Source of the DNA: Cranoglanis bouderius
Lineage: Eukaryota > Chordata > Actinopteri > Siluriformes > Cranoglanididae
Length of the DNA: 64,000 bases
NCBI GenBank assembly: GCA_023630585.1
Contig: CM042556.1
Coordinates: 92,001-156,000, forward strand
Reading direction: 5' to 3'
The position numbers were made by a program, and so were the translations under genes. The notes under the pieces were generated by a model, which was not told the origin of the DNA, searched no databases, and was given only the letters and a program-made list of their open reading frames with translations. Shown piece by piece: positions 1 to 12,290 of the stretch (position 1 is the first letter of the stretch; every line of letters begins with the position of its first letter).

Positions 1-3000
1 GTGCTCTAATATAACATATTACACTTATTTGTAACATGCTATGATACTATGATTGTTCATGTCACTGACCTAGAATTACAAAAATACGAATGTTTATATA
101 TTAACATACATCATGCATTGTTAAGGTGTGAAAATGTGAAACAAAGTCCAATTTATCATTAAGAAAGTCATCTGTCATCATTGATGTGTTAACATTATGT
201 TTTCTCAACAGTCCTCTGTGTACATACACATGGGTGGGCTGCAGTTGCTTCCAAGGCTATAAAGCGAAATTCAAGCGTCTACGAGCAAAGGAAACGTGTT
301 TTTCTAAAAAATGGATATTTACACTTATTTGACGTGCTCTAATGTAACATATTACACATATTTGTAACATGCTATGATACTATGATTGTTAGACATGTCT
401 CTGACCTAAAATAACACAACATATGATTGTTTATAATAAGAAAGATCATGTCATAATAAAGTGTGAAATGGTGAGAAAAAAATTCAAATTTAACATGAAG
501 CAAGTCATCTGTCATCATTGATGTGTTAACATTATGGTTTCTCAACAGTCCTCTATGTACATACACATGGGTGGGCTTCAGTCGCTTCCAACGCTATACA
601 GCGAAATTCAAGCGTCTACGATCAAAGGAAACGTGTTTTTCTAAAAATCGCATATTTACACTTATGTGACGTGCTTTAATATAACATATTACACTTCTTT
701 GTAACCTGATATGATAATATGACATGTTAGACATGACTCTGACCTAAAATAACACAATATATGATTGTTTACAATAACAAACATCACGTCATAATAAAGT
801 GTGAAAATGTGAAAAAAAATTCAAATTTAACATGAAGAAAGTCATCTGTCATCAAATGGGTGGTAACATTATGTTTTCTCAACAGTCCTATGTGTACATA
901 CACATGGGTGCGCTTCAAGCTCTTTCAACGCTATACAGCGAACTTCAAGCCTCTGGGGGCAAAGGAAACGTGTTTTTCTAAAAATCGCATATTTACACTT
1001 ATGTGACGTGCGTTAATATAACATATTACACTTCTTTGTAACCTGATATGATACTATGATATGTTAGACATGACTCTAACCTAAAATAACACAATATATG
1101 ATTGTTTACAATAACAAACATCACGTCATAATAAAGTGTGAAAATGTGAAAAAAAAATTCAAATTTAACATTAAGATACTCATCTGTAATCATGTGTGTG
1201 GTACCACTTGGTTTATTCGTCAGTCTTCTATGTACATACACATGGGTGCGCATCAAGCACTTACAACGCTATACAGCGAATTTCAAGCCTCTACCAGCAA
1301 AGGAAACTTGTTTTTCTATAAAACGCGTATTTACACTTATATGACGTGCTCTAATATAACATCATACACTTCTTTGTAACATGATATGAAACTATGATAT
1401 GTTAAACATGTCTCTGACCTAAAATAACACAACATATGATTGTTTCCAATAACTAAGGTCATGTCATAATAAAGTGTGAAAATGTGAAAAAATAATTCAA
1501 ATTTAACATTAAGACAAGTCATCTGTCATCATATGTATTGAACATTATGTTTAATCGTAGCCCTCTATGTGAATAGACGTGTGCGCATCAGGCGCTCACA
1601 ACGATATGCAGCGACTTTCAAGGGTCCGTGGGCAATGGATAGGTGTTTTTCTTAAAAACGTATGTTTTCACTTCAGTGATGCAATCTAATATAACAAATT
1701 TCACTTCTTTATAACATGACATGATACTATGATATGATAGACAAGTCTCTGACCTAAAATAACACAACATATGATTATTTACAATAACAAACATCACGTC
1801 ATAATAAAGCATGAAAATTTGAAAAAAAGTCAAATTTATCATGAAGGAAGTAATCTGTCATCATATGTGTGGTAACATTATGTTTACTCGTCAGTCCTCT
1901 ATGTGCATACATATGGCTGCGCATCAAGCGTTCACAACGGTATACAGCGAATTTCAAGCGTCTACGAGCAAAGGAAAGTTGTTTTTCTATAAAACGCATA
2001 TTTACACTTATGTGACGTGCTCTAATGTGACATATTACACTTCTTTGTAACATGATATACTATGACATGTTAGACATGACGGTGACCTAAAATAACACAA
2101 CATATGATTGTTTACAATAACAAACATTACATCATAATAAAGTGTGAAAATGTGAAAAAAGCCAAATGTAACATGAAGAAAGTCATCTGTCATCAAATGC
2201 ATGGTAACATTGTGTTTTCTCATCAGTCCTACATGGGTGCGCTTCAAACGCTTACAACGCTATACAGCGAACTTCAAGTCTCTGGGGGGCATGTTTACAC
2301 ATAGGTGACGTGCTCTAATATAACATATTACACTTATTTGTAATATGCTATGATACTATGATTGTTAGACATGTCTCTGACCTAAAATAACACAACATAT
2401 GATTGTTTATAATAAGAAAGATCATGTCATAATAAAGTGTGAAATGGTGAAAAAAAAATTCAAATTTAACATGAAGAAAGTCATCTGTCATCAAATGGGT
2501 GGTAACATTATGTTTTCTCAATAGTCCTAGGTGTACATACACAGGGGTGCGCTTCAAGCTGTTTCAACGCTATACAGCGAACTTCAAGCCTCTGGGGGCA
2601 AAGGAAACGTGTTTTTCTAAAAATCGCATATTTACACTTATATGACGTGCTCTAATATAACATCATACACTTCTTTGTAATATGATATGATACTATGATA
2701 TGTTAAACATGTCTCTGACCTTAAATAACACAACATATGATTGTTTCCAATAACAAAGGTCATGTCATAATAAAGTGTGTAAATGTGAAAAAATAATTCA
2801 AATTTAACATTAAGACAAGTCATCTGTCATCATATGTATTCTCATATGTAATACATCATATGTATTCTAAAACATTATGTTTTCTCGTAGCCCTCCATGT
2901 GAATAGACGTGTGCGCATCAGGCGCTCACAACGATATGCAGCGACTTTCAAGGGTCCGTGGGCAACGGATAGGTGTTTTTCTTAAAAACGTATGTTTTCA

Positions 3001-5980
3001 CTTCAGTGATGCAATCTAATATAACAAATTTCACTTCTTTATAACATGACCTGATACTATGATATGATAGACAAGTCGCTGACCTAAAATAACACAACAT
3101 ATGATTATTCACAATAACAAACATCACGTCATAATAAAGCGTGGACATTTGAAAAGAAGTCAAATTTATCATGAAGGAAGTAATCTGTCATCATATGTGT
3201 GGTAACATTATGTTTACTCGTCAGTCCTCTATGTACATACATATGGCTGCGCATCAAGCGTTCACAACGATATACTGCGAATTTCAAGCGTCTACGAGCA
3301 AAGGAAAGTTGTTTTTCTATAAAACGCATATTTACACTTATGTGACGTGCTCTAATGTAACATATTACACTTCTTTGTAACATGAAATGATACTAAGATA
3401 TGTTAGACATGACGGTGACCTAAAATAACACAACATATGATTGTTTACAATAACAAACATTACATCATAATAAAGTGTGAAAAGGTGAAAAAAGGCAAAT
3501 GTAACATGAAGAAAGTCATCTGTCATCAAATGCATGGTAACATTGTGTTTACTCGTCAGTCCTCTATGTACATAGACATAGGTGCGCATCAAGCGCTTAC
3601 AACGATATACAGCGAATTTCAAGCGTCTACGAGCAAACAAACAAAGGAAACATGTTTTTCTATTAAACGCATATTTACACTTATGTGACGTGCTCTAATG
3701 TAACATATTACACTTCTTTGTAACATGATATGATTCTATAATATGTTAGACATGACTCTGACCTAAAATAACACAACATATGATTGTTTATAATAAAAAA
3801 CATCACGTCATAATAAAGTGTGAAGAGGTGAAAAATAGTCAAATTTAACATGAAGAAAGTCATCTGTCATCAAATGGATGGTAACATTATGTTTTCTCGT
3901 AGCCCTCTAGGTGAATAGACATGTGCGCATCAGGCGGTCAGAACAATATGCAGCGACTTTCAAGGTTCTGTGGGCAATGGATAGGTGTTTTTCTTAAAAA
4001 CGTATGTTTTCACTTCAGTAATGCAATCTAATATAACAAATTTCACTTCTTTATAACATGACATGATACTATGATATTATAGACATGTCTCTGACCTAAA
4101 ATAACACAACATATGATTGTTTACAATAACAAACATCACGTCATAATAAAGTGTGAAAATGTGAAAAAATAATTCAAATTTAACATGAAGAAAGTCATCT
4201 GTCATCAAATGGGTGGTAACATTATGTTTTCTCAACAGTCCTATGTGTACATACACATGGGTGCGCTTCAAGCTCTTTCAACGCTATACAGCGAATTTCA
4301 AGCCTCTGGGGGCAAAGGAAACGTGTGTTTCTAAAAATCGCATATTTACACTTATATGACGTGCTCTAATATAACATCATACACTTCTTTGTAACATGAT
4401 ATGATACTATGATTATGTTAAACATGTCTATGACCTTAAATAACACAACATATGATTGTTTCCAATAACAAAGGTCATGTCATAATAAAGTGTGTAAATG
4501 TGAAAAAATAATTCAAATTTAACATTAAGACAAGTCATCTGTCATCATATGTATTCTCATATGTAATACATCATATGTATTCTAAAACATTATGTTTTCT
4601 CGTAGCCCTCCATGTGAATAGACGTGTGCGCATCAGGCGCTCACAACGATATGCAGCGACTTTCAAGGGTCCGTGGGCAATGGATAGGTGTTTTTCTTAA
4701 AAACGTATGTTTTCACTTCAGTGATGCAATCTAATATAACAAATTTCACTTCTTTATAACATGACCTGATACTATGATATGATAGACAAGTCGCTGACCT
4801 AAAATAACACAACATATGATTGTTCACAATAACAAACATCACGTCATAATAAAGCGTGGACATTTGAAAAAAAGTCAAATTTATCATGAAGGAAGTAATC
4901 TGTCATCATATGTGTGGTAACATTATGTTTACTCGTCAGTCCTCTATGTACATACATATGGCTGCGCATCAAGCGTTCACAACGATATACTGCGAATTTC
5001 AAGCGTCTACGATCAAAGGAAACTTGTTTTTCTATAAAACGCATATTTACACTCATGTGACGTGCTCTAATGTATCATATTACACTTCTTTGTAACATGA
5101 TATGATAGACATGACTCTGACCTCAAATAACACAACATATGATTGTTTACAATAACAAACATCACGTCATAATAATATGTGAAAAGGTGAAAAAAGTCAA
5201 ATTTAACATGAAGAAAGTCATCTGTCATCAAATGTGTGGTACCATCGTGTTTACTCATCAGTCCATTGTGTCCATACACATGGGTGCGCTTCACGCGCTT
5301 TCAACTCTATACTGCGAATATCAAGCGTCTACGAGCAAAGTAAACGTGTTTTTCTAAAAAAACGGATATTTACACTTATGTGACGTGCTCTAATGTAACA
5401 TATTACACTTCTTTGTAACATGATATGATACTATGATATGTTAGACATGTCTCTGACCTAAAATAACACAACATATGATTGTTTCCAATAACAAAGGTCA
5501 TGTCATAATAACGTGTGAAATTGTAAAAAAAAAAGTCAAATTTAATATTAAGACAGTCATCTGTCATCAAATGTGTGGTAACATTGTGTTTTCTCATTAG
5601 TCCACTATGTATATATCATATTAGCATATATTCGTGCGCTTCAGGCAACTAAAGTGCTATACAGCGGAGTCTACGAGCAATGGAAACGTGTTTTTCTAAA
5701 AAACACATTTTTACACTTTTGTCGTGCTCTAATATAACCGATTTAACTTCATTATAACAAGATATGATAATATGATATGTTAGATATGTTTCTGACCAAT
5801 AATAACATAACATATGATTGTTTACTATAACAAACATCATGTCTTAATAAGGTGTGAAAATGTGAAAAAAAGTCAAATTTAATATTGAGACAGTCATCTG
5901 TCATCATATGTGTGGTAACATTGTGTTTTCTCATCAGTCCTCTATATGCATACACATGGGTTCGCTTCAGGCAACGCTCA
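1..5980 (+). repeat. Satellite array, about 330-bp monomer, left block
   Basis: About 18 tandem, diverged copies of one monomer. Landmarks recur every 325-345 bp: TGACGTGCTCTAAT, then TTAGACATGTCTCTGACCT, then ATGATTGTTTACAATAACAA, then GTCATCTGTCATCA, then GCGAATTTCAAGCGTCTACG. Some monomers are variants, for example those near 1,600, 2,930 and 4,650 with a different segment after GGGCAA. A pair of neighbouring monomer types recurs, as 1,620-2,050, 2,950-3,380 and 4,665-5,095 are close copies. Short open frames of 60-90 codons occur in both directions in each monomer and follow the repeat, so they are not taken as genes. The right-hand arrays carry the same monomer reverse-complemented. Confidence 0.95.
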
Positions 5981-7040
5981 CAGCATTAAGGGACCCATCA
6001 CGTGACCAAAACAGACACAATCAAGCGTGGGATAACAGATTTTAATAACTAGATGTAACTATGTATACACTCGACTACCTCTAAGCAAAACATACATATG
6101 TACATTTATATATATATAAATAAATATACTTGCATGGCTTCGGTGTGAAAGTTCGCGCGAGGTCGTGTACAGTTTGCTGGTTAGTCCTGCCGTTTGAAAA
6201 GTCGTGGTGCGTGAGGTGGTTGCATCTTTTGTCGGAGAGAAAGAGATCCTGGCTTCCTCTACTTGGCACTAGGCCCTGGGGGAGAGAAGCTGGAAAGAGT
6301 GTCAAGTTCAAGTGAAGAGTTGAAGAAGAGAGTGAAGTGAGACTGAAGAGAGAGAGAGAGAGCGTTTCAAAGCGTGGTGTTGTTTTAAAGACAACACCAC
6401 ACATGCCTCTTTGGGCTATGGGCCAATCAGGAAGTTGGATTTGTTTGCAAGATGAACTTTCTTTGCCATGAAGAAAGTCATCTGTCATCAAATGGATGGT
6501 AATTTCTGAATTAACCCAGACAGAACATAAAAAAGTTTCACCACTCACCTGACCGAGAGTAACCCCGAGAGGCCACCTGTGGCCAGATGCCCTTTGGAAT
6601 GCAAAAGACTCTTTGGAACCCACACAGACACCCGCAATAAAAGAAACCTTTCATGACTTAATGGGTGTGAATGTATGGAAGACTTCACGATTAGGTTCAT
6701 CAGCATGGGTCAACCAAAACTCCAACCAAGTGCCTGTACAACTCTGATCTAATAATCTGTTTACAACCACTTAGATTAACATCGGAGCCAACAGGCCTAT
6801 CAAGGAAAACGTCCTCCGTAAAGGTAACCCTGAAGTGACCAAAGACCGGTGGGACATTAGAAGAACACCAGCCCCCCTCTTCTGGACATACACACACTCA
6901 CGCACACACAGTGAAAATGTCTCTTGAATGTAACATATAATCATGTGATTTTAGATATTTTGAGCGAGAAGCTAATTTTAAGTTGTCTGTACCCATGTGT
7001 ACAGGACCCATGATCCTTCGCTGTCCAAGATGTCACAAGC
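5980..7040 (-). repeat. LTR-like repeat A, left copy, truncated, minus orientation
   Basis: Read on the minus strand this matches the plus-strand repeats at 16,650-18,425 and 27,549-29,270. Shared blocks include the stretch around CTGTGTGTGCGTGAGTGTG, a block naming a conserved GTTGGCTCCGATGTTAATCT, and a CT-rich leader. By eye it is near 90 percent identical to the other copies. It lacks the outer 500 bp or so present in them and has an internal deletion near 6,120. An ATTAAA-type poly(A) signal is conserved. A segment near 6,460-6,500 resembles the satellite (GAAGAAAGTCATCTGTCATCAAATG), which suggests patching from the satellite. Exact ends are uncertain; the join to satellite is near 5,980. 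Confidence 0.7.
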
Positions 7041-7270
7041 CTCTTGAAGTTTGGTATCAAAATCATTGTCTCGTAATATGCCAATTAATGATGCATACTA
7101 TAGGACGATGGGATGTATCATTCTATATTTTTCCATATTTTATCCTAATCCAAACTTAACCCCGCCTTGACATGCGACCCACTCTGGGACAGACCAAGAA
7201 CGTTCTCCCCCCAGAACTTTCTCATCTCTCTCTCTGGATTCACCAGCAGCTTGTACGTTGGCATTGTCCT

Positions 7271-7283
7271 TATAATATATACA
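7271..7283 (+). promoter_or_regulatory. TATA-like box of LTR-like repeat B
   Basis: TATAATATATACA precedes the pyrimidine-rich leader of repeat B. The mirror copy lies near 27,307-27,320 on the minus strand. The assignment rests on motif and position only. Confidence 0.4.
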
Positions 7284-7444
7284 CATCTCTCATCGTTTTG
7301 TTGATTTTTGATTTTATTATAGTGTTCCTCTATACTTCTTAGTTTTTAAATTCTTCTTCTTTTTACCCTTCTTCTCTTTACCTACACTTTACCTACACTT
7401 TACTTCCTTACTTTACTTTCTCCTTTGTCTTTTCTTTGACTTCA

Positions 7445-7476
<32 letters not shown>

Positions 7477-7904
7477 CCGGACTTGCTCTCGTACGCCTCC
7501 TTTTTCCGGTACTCCTCCGGACTCTCCTTTGTCTCGTTAAACCACGTGGCAGTTACCGTTTTCTTTCTTCTTTCTACTTTGGCGAGACCCAACTCAGTTC
7601 ACCCCGAGTCTACCGACATGGAAGATTCAGCAAAATCCTCGCTAAATCTACAAACCAATGACCCTCGTGAACGGCATAAAATTAATGCAAGCATAAATTT
7701 TAATTGATCTATAGGGGTGTCCTTTGAAGCCAGTGCCCCTGTTGAAGGTGAATTTAAATTCATTGCTGATTCTTGAGGTTAAACTGTTGTGTGTTCTGCC
7801 ATTCTGTTGTTTTCGTCATTTTTCCTTTTGTTTCATTCACTTACCCTGTATATATGTATTATTTGTTTATACATAGTTGTGTATATCAGTAGTTTTACAT
7901 AGTT

Positions 7905-7910
7905 ATTAAA
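7905..7910 (+). terminator. ATTAAA poly(A) signal in repeat B
   Basis: ATTAAA sits in a block shared with repeat A, where it lies at 17,807-17,812 and 28,652-28,657. The conserved position in both repeat types supports an R-region poly(A) signal. Confidence 0.45.
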
Positions 7911-8308
7911 ATCCATGGTTATCACGCTGAATCGTCTCTGTTTTTACTCATGGCAAGGTTCACTTTTAACGTTGCTCTTCGCTACGTGCTGTATTTCTTT
8001 TAACTTAGAATAAACTATGCTTCGTGGTCAGAAGAATAATTCATTCTTTTAGAGTAATACGAAGACTTCCCTGCTAAGTTTGGTGGACAAACAGATCAAG
8101 CTGCTTCGCATTTAATTCTAAAGCTAGACTACAGTAATTAATATAACATTCCCTTTCATGGTCGATTTATAACCATAACTAATCAGAACACACTTCGATT
8201 AGAGCTATAGATATATTTCACCCATTTGAGCTAGACTCGCTACACTGGTCTCAGACCTGGATTTGCATGTCCAGGGAGGAGCCGCTTTAAACCGTATTAT
8301 GTGTGAAA

Positions 8309-9658
8309 TTAAGAAAAAGCATGAAATAATGTATCCCAATGTACGCGTAGTTGTACAATGGATTCTGGTACACAGCCATATTGTGGAGGACTACAGGAGG
8401 GTGCCACATTAACTGTGGGGTGATGGGTCTCTATAATCGCATGGCATGCAGATTTTTCCAACATCCCAATTTCCACAGCTCCACGAGAGCGTATACATAG
8501 TGGAAACATTTGTCCTGGGTGGACTTGAACATACATGTCAGTGGGAAGAGGACAATCAGGGGACCCAGTTGTCTCAGGGCGGAATATGCAGGAGGAGCTC
8601 GTTTTATGCTTCCAATCAGGACCGTGCGTTCTAGCTGTGGAGCCCAGGAGACACAAAACGGGACACAAGTAAGAAGAGTTGTAGGGCGAATTTGCATACT
8701 CAGCAATGCCTCGTGTGGGCACAGGCATTGTGAAAGGGGCGGAGAGAACGGTCATGGCAGACCACACATGTACTGTTTGTGGACACCTGCCAGCTGTGTC
8801 CTGAAGCCACTGATGAAGTAAGTTCTGAGAAGGCATGTCTGTGTCAGAATCAGAATAGGCATGAGATCTAACATTTTTTACAAGGTCTGCATACTCAGAG
8901 CCCTGCACCATGAAGGCCTTTGAGTCTCCAGTAGTATAGTCGGTGTCCTGCCTACAACTCATCCAGAAGTCTATTGCCTGTCGAAGCTCTAAACCTGGGC
9001 GCCATAGAGGAACATATATTCTTGCCTTATATTCCCTGTCATAGGAGGTGGCCTGCAGCGCAGATGTACTGGAGCGGCTACCATTAACAGTGTAGTACCA
9101 TAAGGGGTGAATGACCTTACAATGCGCTGAGCCCGGGCATCCCGTTATGACAATGCTGCTAATATTTTCTGCATATGAGTGTACTTCCCCGGGCCGTTTT
9201 ATGCGGATTTCTAATGAAAGAGTGTACCATGAGTTCCAATTGTTTTTGGCCCATCCTATAGGATCTGCGGTGTCATTTGGGGGCGCAGGACCAATGTAGT
9301 CAAATGAGTACATCATAAAGTATTTCTGGTTAGACTTAAACCGTGGCTTCAATGGTTCTGTTTTGTTACCATGGACGAGGAGTCTCACAGCACACTTTAA
9401 ATGATCCTGAACTGCTATCTGGGCCCTGCTCTGATTCAAGTACACCGTAGGTACGTCGTGGACTGCCGTAGGGGTCTGATACACTAATCTGCCACCTATG
9501 TATGCCTGCCCCATGCCCATGCTGTGCCTAGATCTGTTAGGTGAGTGGGGTGTAAGCGTGTGGTTACATCTCTGCGCTGCTGGAGAAGACTGTCCTCCAC
9601 CGGTCAATATGGCCCACATAATTCCTGGAACCACCACTACGACAGCGGCCGCTATCAT
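8309..9658 (-). pseudogene. env: Retroviral Env surface-unit fragment, left copy
   Basis: The 449-codon frame starts with a hydrophobic segment (residues 1-19, alternating Ala, Val, Ile) that reads as a signal peptide. The ectodomain-like part has at least seven N-x-S/T sites and many Cys residues, as expected for a surface subunit. It lies downstream of gag and pol on the same strand, where env belongs. No furin-type cleavage site, fusion peptide, CX6CC motif or membrane anchor is visible: the frame stops just before repeat B, so the transmembrane subunit is missing. The right copy at 24,944-26,291 ends at the same place and differs by only a few residues. The family is assigned from gene order and glycoprotein character, not from a recognised Env motif. 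Confidence 0.6.
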
Positions 9659-9697
9659 AACGTCAGGGTTGTCCAGCCCTGGTCCGTCAAGGTGTTT

Positions 9698-10591
9698 TTA
9701 ATCTTGTGTGAAATATGCATCGTAATTAAGAGTGTCGCTCAGCTTGTCAAGATCTATTGTTTGGGCTGGCACTTGGCTAAGGTCAAGAGTCTGCTGCAGG
9801 TCAAGAGTCTGCTGCAGGGGATCCTGGCTTGAGTCCTCTGGACTTACTCCCAGGCTTTGTCCCTCTTCCAGCAATAACCTCACGTCGTTTGGACTTGGCC
9901 CTTCCCCAGGGTCCTGCGCTGGTGACGGGACTGTGGTCTCTGTTGTCGGGGGCTGCGTCCCTGACGTGGGGTCTGGACTTGGTGTTACTACAATGTGAGA
10001 AACTGGTGGGGAGCCCTGGTCGATCGCTTCAGGCTCTGTCAGGGGACCAGGAGGTTCTGATTCTGGTGTCTCCCTTGAATCCTTGGAGACCACTGGAACT
10101 GGGTCGCTACTCTGTGGCGGCAGTCCTCCTGTCTCCTCAGAGAATGCTGGGGAAGAGTCACTATCCTGCTGTGGTGAAACACGCCGTGTCTGTGAGCGTG
10201 TTCCTTGTGCGGGCCCTATTCGTGACGATGGCCCAGGTGCGTCCGGATGATCCTCCTCTGAGTCAGTCTCCGGCTCCTGCTTTTTCTTTTTTGCCCTAGT
10301 TGCCTTTTTGGCTGGTTCTATGCCAGGGGCACGACAGCAATGATTTGAGTGGTACCAGTACTCCCTACCTTCTACCTTGACTGCAGTGGGTGTGGCTAAC
10401 ACTACTTTGAATGGTCCTTCTCGGCGGGGCTGCACCCAGTTTTTCCTCTTGAAGACCTTAATGTACACGTAGTCACCTGGTTCCACTTGTCGAAGTATCT
10501 CGTCAGTCATGTCCTCTCCGTGAAAAGCCTGCTGGACCTGCAAATACAGCGTTCTGTGGATTTGGGTTAAGTGTTTGACATAACTTGACAT
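9698..10591 (-). pseudogene. pol: Pol C-terminus: integrase C-terminal domain and Pro/Ser-rich tail, left copy
   Basis: The first 100 residues or so contain a GPF-type integrase C-terminal motif (PRREGPFKVVL, followed by YWYHSNHC), which continues the integrase at 10,567-11,739 in another frame. After a Lys-rich stretch the remaining 190 residues are acidic and rich in Pro, Ser and Thr, with no recognised domain. A short duplication, LQQTLD then LQQTLD, lies near the end. The tail could be a separate gene product or a long Pol extension. The overlap with the integrase frame implies a frameshift that both proviral copies share. Confidence 0.65.
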
Positions 10592-11739
10592 TTCTCATTC
10601 CAGATGTTCCAATGAGGGTCCCTTGTAAATGCCACTGGCATGGGACGCCCTGTGACCATTTCATGTGGTGTCAAGTGTGTCATGCGATTTGTCTGCATAT
10701 GCATTTTCATTAGTGCTAGGGGTAGCGCCTGAACCCATGTCAAATTTGTGCTTGCGCAAATCTTCCCAATCTTTGCCTTCAATATCCCATTCACCCTTTC
10801 TACCTTTCCCTTTGACTGGGGGTGATACACGCATCCCATTCGCTGTTTTATGTGAAGCGCCTCTGTTATTGCCTTGATAACATCATTCGCAAAGTGCGGA
10901 CCATTATCTGAACTCAATTTGTCTGGTACGCCAAAACGCGGAATCACCTCCCTACACAAGAACTTTGCCACTGTCTTTGCGTCATTGTTTCTTGTGGCGG
11001 TGGCCTCCACCCATCGACTAAAGAAATCTTCAACAACCAGAATGTAGAGGCATCCTTCTTTTCTGTCTACCATATCAACAAAATCCATCATTAGATGTCG
11101 AAACGGGCCTTGCGGCTCGGGAATGTGACCTATTGGGGCTGTGAAATGCTTTCTCACATTTCGTTCTGCACATACTGCGCACACTCTCAGTGCCTTATCT
11201 ACCATATTGGACAAATATGGTGACCACCATTCTTTACGTATGGTATCAATGACCACTCGCCTGTTGCAGTGATCCACCCCATGTGCTTCCTTGATCAGCA
11301 TTGGCAACAATGAAAACAGAGCTACCCATACTCCATCTATACTTCTCCAAAGTCCTGTGTTAGGTTCTCTAATAGCTCCGCGTTTCTTCCATAGCTCCAT
11401 CTCCTTTGGGCTTGCTGCCTCTTGGCACTCTCTAAGATTGTCCTCTGACATTCCTTCTGTTTCTCTCATCTCTGTCTCCTCCCTCCCTGCCTGCATCATG
11501 ACTTTTACGGAATCATCTCCTACTGCTGCTCTTGTGGCTGCTTCGTCAGCAGCTGTGTTACCGTTAGTCACCACTGTGGAATCGGTTTTGTGAGCTTTGC
11601 ATTTTGCCAGCTTTTCAGGTAGCCATATTGCAGCAAGCAATTCCGATATAGCTGGGCCATGCAGTAGGGTTGAGCCATCCGTCAGCCATCCGCTCTCTGG
11701 AACCCTCTCTGGGCCGATATTGGACCAAACACGTGGCAT
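10567..11739 (-). pseudogene. pol: Retroviral integrase, zinc-binding and catalytic core, left copy
   Basis: An HHCC-type region is visible (His residues in AHGVDH, then CAVC). The catalytic core follows, with the DDE residues in MMDFVDM, SSDNGPHF and KVERVNG; the last two acidic residues are 35 apart, as usual for retroviral integrases. The context (LVVEDFFSRWVEA, FGVPDKLSSDNGPH) is gamma/epsilonretrovirus-like. Integrase inserts viral DNA into the host genome. The frame opens in a different phase from RNase H, which it overlaps at 11,682-11,739, so a frameshift separates them. The right copy has the same break. Confidence 0.8.
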
Positions 11740-12290
11740 ACTCCATATGCGTACGCCGAATCAGTGTAGATTGTGCATGTCTTTCCTGCCCCTAGTTTGC
11801 ACGCAGTTGTGAGTGCCTTGATTTCTGCTAACTGGGCTGAACATGGTTGGGGAACTGTTGTTTCTACGACTGACTCATATTTTCCCGTGTCCCCGTTATG
11901 CTGTACTACGGCATACCCTGCCTTGCAACCCTCCACTGTGCGATAGCAGGATCCGTCTACAAAGAACACGTGTTGTGCTCCCGGTAGAGGGTTTGCCATC
12001 AAATCTGAACATGCTTTTAGGAATTTTTCGGATTCTTCTGTACAGCACTGTGGAGTTCCATCAATTGGGAGCACCATTCTCTCGGCTGGGTTAACTGTGC
12101 TACACCGTTCGATTGTCAATTCTGGAGCTGAGAGAATGACATCACAGCCTGTGCGCCACGCATTAGTTATTACAAACGCCTTAATAGAGCGTGTAATGTA
12201 TGTGACGTGTACAAGGTTACTGGGTGCCCCATTGTGATTGAGGATGCTTTTTGGTATGCAAATGCTGCGGCTGAGATTGCCCGGTAACAT
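11682..12290 (-). pseudogene. pol: Retroviral RNase H domain, left copy
   Basis: RNase H hallmarks appear in order: FFVDGSCY with the first catalytic Asp, AQLAEIKAL with the Glu, and YTDSAYAYG with the next Asp. The domain degrades the RNA strand during reverse transcription. The ordering between reverse transcriptase and integrase is the normal Pol order. The frame is cut from both neighbours by frameshifts. The right copy at 22,320-23,135 keeps a longer frame through the integrase spacer. Confidence 0.75.

Larger units (their letters stand above)
7041..8300 (+). repeat. LTR-like repeat B, left copy, plus orientation
   Basis: This block is almost identical to the reverse complement of 26,300-27,548. 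It is a diverged relative of repeat A: the 3' halves share the ATTAAA signal (7,905-7,910), an AGACTACAG block, the TTCCCTTTCATGG block and the ATATATTTCAC block in the same order. A TATA-like TATAATATATACA lies at 7,271, followed by a strongly pyrimidine-rich leader with a (CT)n run near 7,451-7,476. Promoter, leader and poly(A) signal in this order fit U3-R-U5 of an LTR. It is oriented opposite to the adjacent env, so it is not a normal 3' LTR of that provirus. Confidence 0.65.

Noticed and set aside
1..5980. Many 60-93 codon open frames on both strands in the satellite
   Set aside because: They recur with every monomer, run in both directions, and share no start signal or domain. They are a by-product of AT-rich repeat sequence.
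6081..6623. 180-codon frame on the minus strand
   Set aside because: It lies wholly within LTR-like repeat A, crosses the leader and a satellite-like patch, and is not kept in the other two copies of A.
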